DNA of 64,000 nucleotides. Source: Mimachlamys varia. Taxonomy: Eukaryota; Mollusca; Bivalvia; Pectinida; Pectinidae. Made by a program: the position numbers and the translations under genes. Under the pieces are notes generated by a model, which was given only the letters and a program-made list of their open reading frames with translations, made no database searches and was not told where the DNA came from. Location of the stretch: contig OX392527.1 in assembly GCA_947623455.1 (NCBI GenBank), positions 47,536,401-47,600,400 of the forward strand, read 5' to 3'. This document shows, piece after piece, positions 59,511-64,000 of this stretch (its first letter is position 1; each line of letters opens with the position of its first letter).

Positions 59511-60101
59511 TTTTTATCTCGCCTGGCTCCAAATGTACATGTACATGGCATGAAGTATTTTACAGTTTCATCAAGTAAAGGGTACAAGGTCACTGGGTTC
59601 AAAATTGAAAAATCTTTGAAGTCCCATTTTTTGAAAAACAAAAGGACACAGATTAGTAATATTTGACCTGTATGTGCCTGGGCAGAATAAGTTTCCTCAG
59701 ATATATGACCTTGACTTATATTTAAGGTCACAGGGTTCAAAATTGGGCAAAAAAATCTTAAGCAACTTATTTTGAATAACAAAGAGAGACCCAGCAAAGT
59801 AATACTTTGCCAGTATGTACCAGGGGTATACTAGTAGTGCTATAAAGTGTGCCAAAACAGTAGATTACCTTGACCTACTTTCAGAGTCCATATAAGGGTC
59901 AAATATGTAAATATCTTAAATTAAGTTCTTCTGCAAAACAGCATGCAGTTCCTTTGTGAGATAATTTGATAGTAAGTAGAATGCTGGGATAGAGTAGCAC
60001 AAGATCAAGAATTATTTGCAAAATGTTTTTTTGATAGCATATTTGCCAATGATTGCACAAATATCCAGGTGTATGTTACAGGCCCTCTCAGCCTCTTGTA
60101 C
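59511..60101 (+). mobile_element. Diverged pearl-like element, family A copy
   Basis: Starts TATCTCGCCTGGCTCCAAAT and ends CCAGGTGTATGTTACAGGCC, then CTCTCAGCCTCTTGT. Three internal units carry AAGGTCAC(A/T)GGGTTCAAAATTG. The terminal CAGGCCC...GCCTCTTGT identifies the family. Confidence 0.6.
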
Positions 60102-61584
60102 ATTTGTAAAATGTCACCCTGACAAAGTTATAAATCATGAATATACATGTACAAATATATGATGTAATTGTCAAATCAATATTGCAAAGAATTTGTATGT
60201 TTTATATAGATATAATATTACTTATGTTGTCATGCGTGTCAAAATGATTATTTATAGGCTTTGTACCAGAGAACATTGTCGTCTGCTGATAATAGTAACA
60301 GTAGACAACAGTTCTACAGGATACAAGTTAATTATTTATCACAAGCTTTGTCGTGGACACATGCTCTTGTCCCTGTAATACATGACAAGATCTATTGATC
60401 ACTAATACAGTCTATTATATGAAGGTATAATGGAAGATAGGGAAATTCTATACCCTCGTGCTAAAAAATTATCGGTCATAACCTCTACAAGCATGAGCTG
60501 GTTGACCCAAATTTCAACACCCGGAGGTGGTGAGAATATTGGTTGGATGGCGGAGGTGGGGGGTAGCTTATAGGGTGGAAGGGTGCTTGAGGATGTTAAA
60601 ATATTCACAATGGTTGACTCTTTTATTCACACTTCTTTCTTATATAGGGCGTATATACTCATAGTCAAACAACCAAGGTTTTGTTTTGGTATTCAAGATG
60701 GCCACCATGGTCATTTATTGGCTAGCCCAAGTTACAAAAAATGTACCTCAAGTTCTATTGGACCGATGTTAACTTTGTCAATAGCTTTGCACAGTGATAT
60801 ATTGGGTGGGTATATATACTTCATATTACCATGTAAACAAACATCTTTCAAGTTTTGATTAATAAAGATGAATAATTGGCCTTGAATAACATACCTATCT
60901 TGTTTTGGCTTCATATATACACTTTCAATTGAAATCTTTTGGGATCATTCATTTTGAGTGCAGGAAAGAGTTTCAAGGACATTTGTACCATCGGTTTGCT
61001 GTTCTACAGTTGTGATGGGGAAATGTCAAGCGTGTGTTTAGTTTCAGACGGTTGAGTTTGGTGGTACATCTATCTCACAGAGGCGGTAGTGCAATTGATT
61101 AGCATTACCTTCAGTGCTCTGTATAAGTGTTAGTTACACTTCTGGTGTCTGAGGCCCGGAGACATTCACAAAATCGGTGGTATCGCGACACCCAATGACC
61201 CCATACAGGACAGAAACCCAGACAAAAGCTAATATCCTCTACCCCCACGATACACAACTATTTGTAGGAAAGAACCCCTGTGCCACAAATATATTATACA
61301 GATTTTATTCAGATCTGCTGGTTACAATAGTAGGGCAAGCAGTGCAATGAATTATATTGGTACCTATTGTTCCAGAAAGTCTCTCGTAGTGTGTTTTAAT
61401 TAAAACACAATCAGCTGTACCGAATGGCATAGGTAAAACTTGGAACATGAAACTTGGAAAAGTGTATGAAGAATTGAGGTGTTTTGTCTTGAAGAAATAT
61501 TGGAATTTATATTAGAGTTTGCCCTTAGGTTCAAAATCGATGTGAAATTGATTAGAGTCTCATAAATTTATGCATTTCATTTGG

Positions 61585-62005
61585 GAGTATTGATGGGACG
61601 ATGATTGGATATAATTGATTAATCAGTGAATTATCCTATTCTGATTCAATCATCAATTATTTCCAAAGATCAATTAATTTGACCTGCTTGGAACAAGGTG
61701 GCTTGTTCAAAATAAACAAGCTCTCTTAGATTTATTATTTCTTTGGAGGTCTAAAACAACATTTTCATAACAATTTACAATTTACAATTTCTTTTTAGTA
61801 TTGCATAGTAATAATCAAGAACTATAATGTAGCTAAATTCACATGGCGTTATATGTTAAATCCATCGTCGTTAATTAAAAGCAAAATACCTAAAAATATT
61901 TTACTTATGTTTTTTAACCGATTACTAAATTGATTATCGAATCCGTCAGATGAACCAATTCTAACTGATGATTGATTGAAATTTTTAACCGATTTTCCAA
62001 CACTA
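61585..62005. mobile_element. Possible hAT-like remnant
   Basis: TTGATGGGACGATGATTGGA on the left loosely matches the inverse of AACCGATTTTCCAACACTA on the right. Many ATTGATTAATC-type repeats lie inside. No clear target duplication. Confidence 0.25.
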
Positions 62006-62385
62006 ATTTGGAGATAGGATTATTGAGGTACCTGTTTTCACTTCAAGGTCAAGGTGAGAACGAAACTTTGTCATTCAGTCTAATAATCTTTCTGCCAGTC
62101 TGTCCATTAATATGTATATATGTCTTATCCAATTTATAACAGAAAATGAAGGGAAATTCCTTCCTAGAATACCACTTTTATGGCCATTTGCTACTTTCCA
62201 CAATGTCCTTTATAAACTGTATTGGTGCCATTAATTGGCCAGTGATTATGAGGATGAAGAAAGAACGAGAAGTAGGGAATTGGCAATTATTGGGAGCACT
62301 GAAATATATAATGTTGTTTATATAAAAATGGCTATTTCCCCACATCCTACAAGCTTGATCTGGTTTGTCCTGTGAATTCTTCTAC

Positions 62386-62480
62386 AAAAGACCAATATTT
62401 TGTTCTTTTAAGTTTTGTTCATTTTCATAGATTCTTTGAAAATGAACAAAAGAAGTTAAAAGGACAAAATATTGGTCTTT
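62386..62480. repeat. 95-bp hairpin (about 42-bp arms)
   Basis: AAAGACCAATATTTTGTTCT, then TTTGTTCATTTTCA, an eight-base loop and the inverse arm ending ACAAAATATTGGTCTTT. A few mismatches. Size and shape suit a foldback MITE; no flanking duplication is obvious. Confidence 0.85.
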
Positions 62481-62965
62481 CGAGTGATTGAATCAGAAAC
62501 ATAAATACTGTTCAAAGAGAAGTTCAAGAAGCTTCTGAAATACTTCACATAAAAGTGTATTGGACATCCAAGGGCTGCATTAGGATGTTCAAGATTCGAG
62601 ACAAAAACAATATCTTAATTAAGGTCAGTTGATCACTGCAAGCAACGGCAAACTGTAGCTTGATCATGGCTTATTAAGTTAAAATATATTTTGGAAGTAT
62701 TGGTTATTCTATATTTTGAAATCAGGGCTTTATCACCCCTCTTTTTAGGTCCGAGATGCTTGACATGGCATAGACAGCATATAGAACTCTACTGTATAGG
62801 TTTTTACCGGTATATACCCAATACAGTGACATTACAGCATTCTACAAATAGTTACTTGAACATTTGGCATTTCAGACATTATAAAGATAAATCCGAATCC
62901 ATGCATTTTATAACGTGAAACTCAAAGAGAGCTGTTGTTTTAGTAGTATACACAGAATATTGTCC

Positions 62966-63157
62966 TGTTAACTGGGATGGCCAAGCCAGTGTCTGACATT
63001 CTGCTACAACTAGCCCTTCACCTCTAAGTCGTGGGTTCAAGGCCAGTATGTGGGACAGTTGCCAGGTACTTGCTGTTTATTGGCTGGTGGTTTTCTCCAG
63101 GAACTCCGGCTTTTGTTAAATAACCATAGCTGTTTATTAGACATAAAACACAAACAA
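62966..63157 (+). mobile_element. tRNA-derived SINE, plus strand, near full length
   Basis: GGATGGCCAAGCCAGTGTCT, GACATTCTGCTACAACTAGC, box B GTGGGTTCAAGGCC, GGGACAGTTGCCAGGTACTT, GGTTTTCTCCAGGAACTCC, and a tail with AAACACAAACAAA. Same family as 46766 but more diverged. Confidence 0.82.
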
Positions 63158-63330
63158 ATCATATCTATTAATTTTTTATCGTATTTCCCCCTATCTTTGA
63201 ATTCAAAGAAATTCATACTGACAAAGGTTGCAGGCCTTTTTGAAAAATTACAACATTTTGAAAATATTTCTAGTAAGCCGGAGAAGTCCAACAACTTGGT
63301 AGAATACACTTGACTCCTATATACGATTAT

Positions 63331-63417
63331 CCCATTCATCCCTGAAATTTTATAATGAACTCTTCCAACCTTTGATTTGGAAGCATTCAAATGTGTGTTC
63401 AGGGGTGAATGAGCTAA
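63331..63417. mobile_element. Short palindromic MITE, family H copy 5
   Basis: CCCATTCATCCCTGAAATTT then TATAATGAACTCTTCCAACC, and GTGTGTTCAGGGGTGAATGA at the right. Same orientation as copies 1-3. Confidence 0.78.
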
Positions 63418-64000
63418 TAAATTGGAACCTTTTTTCTTTGGAGATAAAAAACAGATTGCTGGCACCCTCTACCTTATAGAGTAATGTTTACGTGTACATG
63501 TACTACCATTAGGGAACAGGGCTTCAATAATAAAGTTACTATAAGTGGTCATTTATTGACCGGTCCAGACCATTGATCTAGGCGAACAAGCTACACTAAT
63601 GGTCAAAAACAGCACCGGTCAACAATCTCACACAGGTAGTGTGTATGTACTGTAGTAGTACTATTGTTTGTCCATTATAGGGATAAACAACAATTCAAAG
63701 GCCAATTACATTTAAGAGGGATGTTTCCAAGAGCCTTATGGTACTTATGTAGCCGTATATTGTTTTTGAAATGAGCAATAGTTCATATTTAATATTCTGA
63801 TAAGTATATTATAACTAATATGTCTAAGATTTATGAAAGTATATTTTCGTTTATTATCATGCCATATTGTCATTTTATGATGCACATCTTATTTATAGAT
63901 TGATAAAAAAAACCACGGTGGTATTTGTAAGATGATGCAATATGTACCATAATCATATATTTATGTGGTAATAAGGTACACTTCATGCAATACATACCAT

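Noticed and set aside
61070..61290. Possible further tRNA-like SINE (GAGGCGGTAGTGCAATTGAT)
   Set aside because: Slightly box-A-like, but no box B at the right distance and no second copy in the window.

Overview
The window is nuclear DNA of an invertebrate animal, most probably a bivalve mollusc. It is AT-rich, with multi-exon genes, consensus GT-AG introns and dense small repeats. The repeats include tRNA-headed SINEs of the molluscan type, palindromic MITEs and elements built like the bivalve 'pearl' family. Nothing bacterial or viral was found. The species assignment is inference.

Three genes can be read with confidence. (1) Positions 95-1566, + strand: the last two exons of mitochondrial enoyl-CoA hydratase (ECHS1), running in from the left edge. 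(2) Positions 12677-19248, + strand: a complete nine-exon protein disulfide isomerase of the P4HB/PDIA1 type, 504 residues, with two CGHC active sites and an RDEL ER-retention tail. An ER-stress-element-like motif lies just upstream. (3) Positions 25162-45727, - strand: a complete twelve-coding-exon orthologue of human C12orf4/FERRY3, 557 residues. Its probable 5' UTR exon and promoter lie near 50.0 kb. PDI and FERRY3 are convergent. A head-to-head + strand transcript may start near 50.13 kb, but 50.2-64 kb shows no recognisable coding exon and may be a long first intron or intergenic DNA.

Layout: 1-2 kb, ECHS1 3' end. 3-12.5 kb, intergenic, with two minisatellites and a cluster of hairpin MITEs carrying 8-bp target duplications. 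12.5-20.05 kb, PDI gene. 20.6-25.1 kb, repeats between the convergent genes (pearl-like element, TTAA MITE, mariner-like TIR element, 30-bp minisatellite). 25.1-50 kb, FERRY3, whose introns hold most of the repeats: two 62-bp arrays derived from a SINE head, a second pearl-like copy in inverse orientation, nested MITEs, a 25-bp array that copies a splice donor, and a SINE cluster. 50-64 kb, sparse repeats.

The best lead is not a new protein system but the repeat biology inside FERRY3. A minisatellite has multiplied a real 5' splice site about 33-fold directly beside it. Two introns of the same gene have independently expanded the box-A half of a tRNA-derived SINE. Several palindromic MITE families carry clean target-site duplications. 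The genes have unrelated housekeeping roles (mitochondrial beta-oxidation, ER protein folding, endosomal mRNA transport), and nothing suggests a functional cluster.
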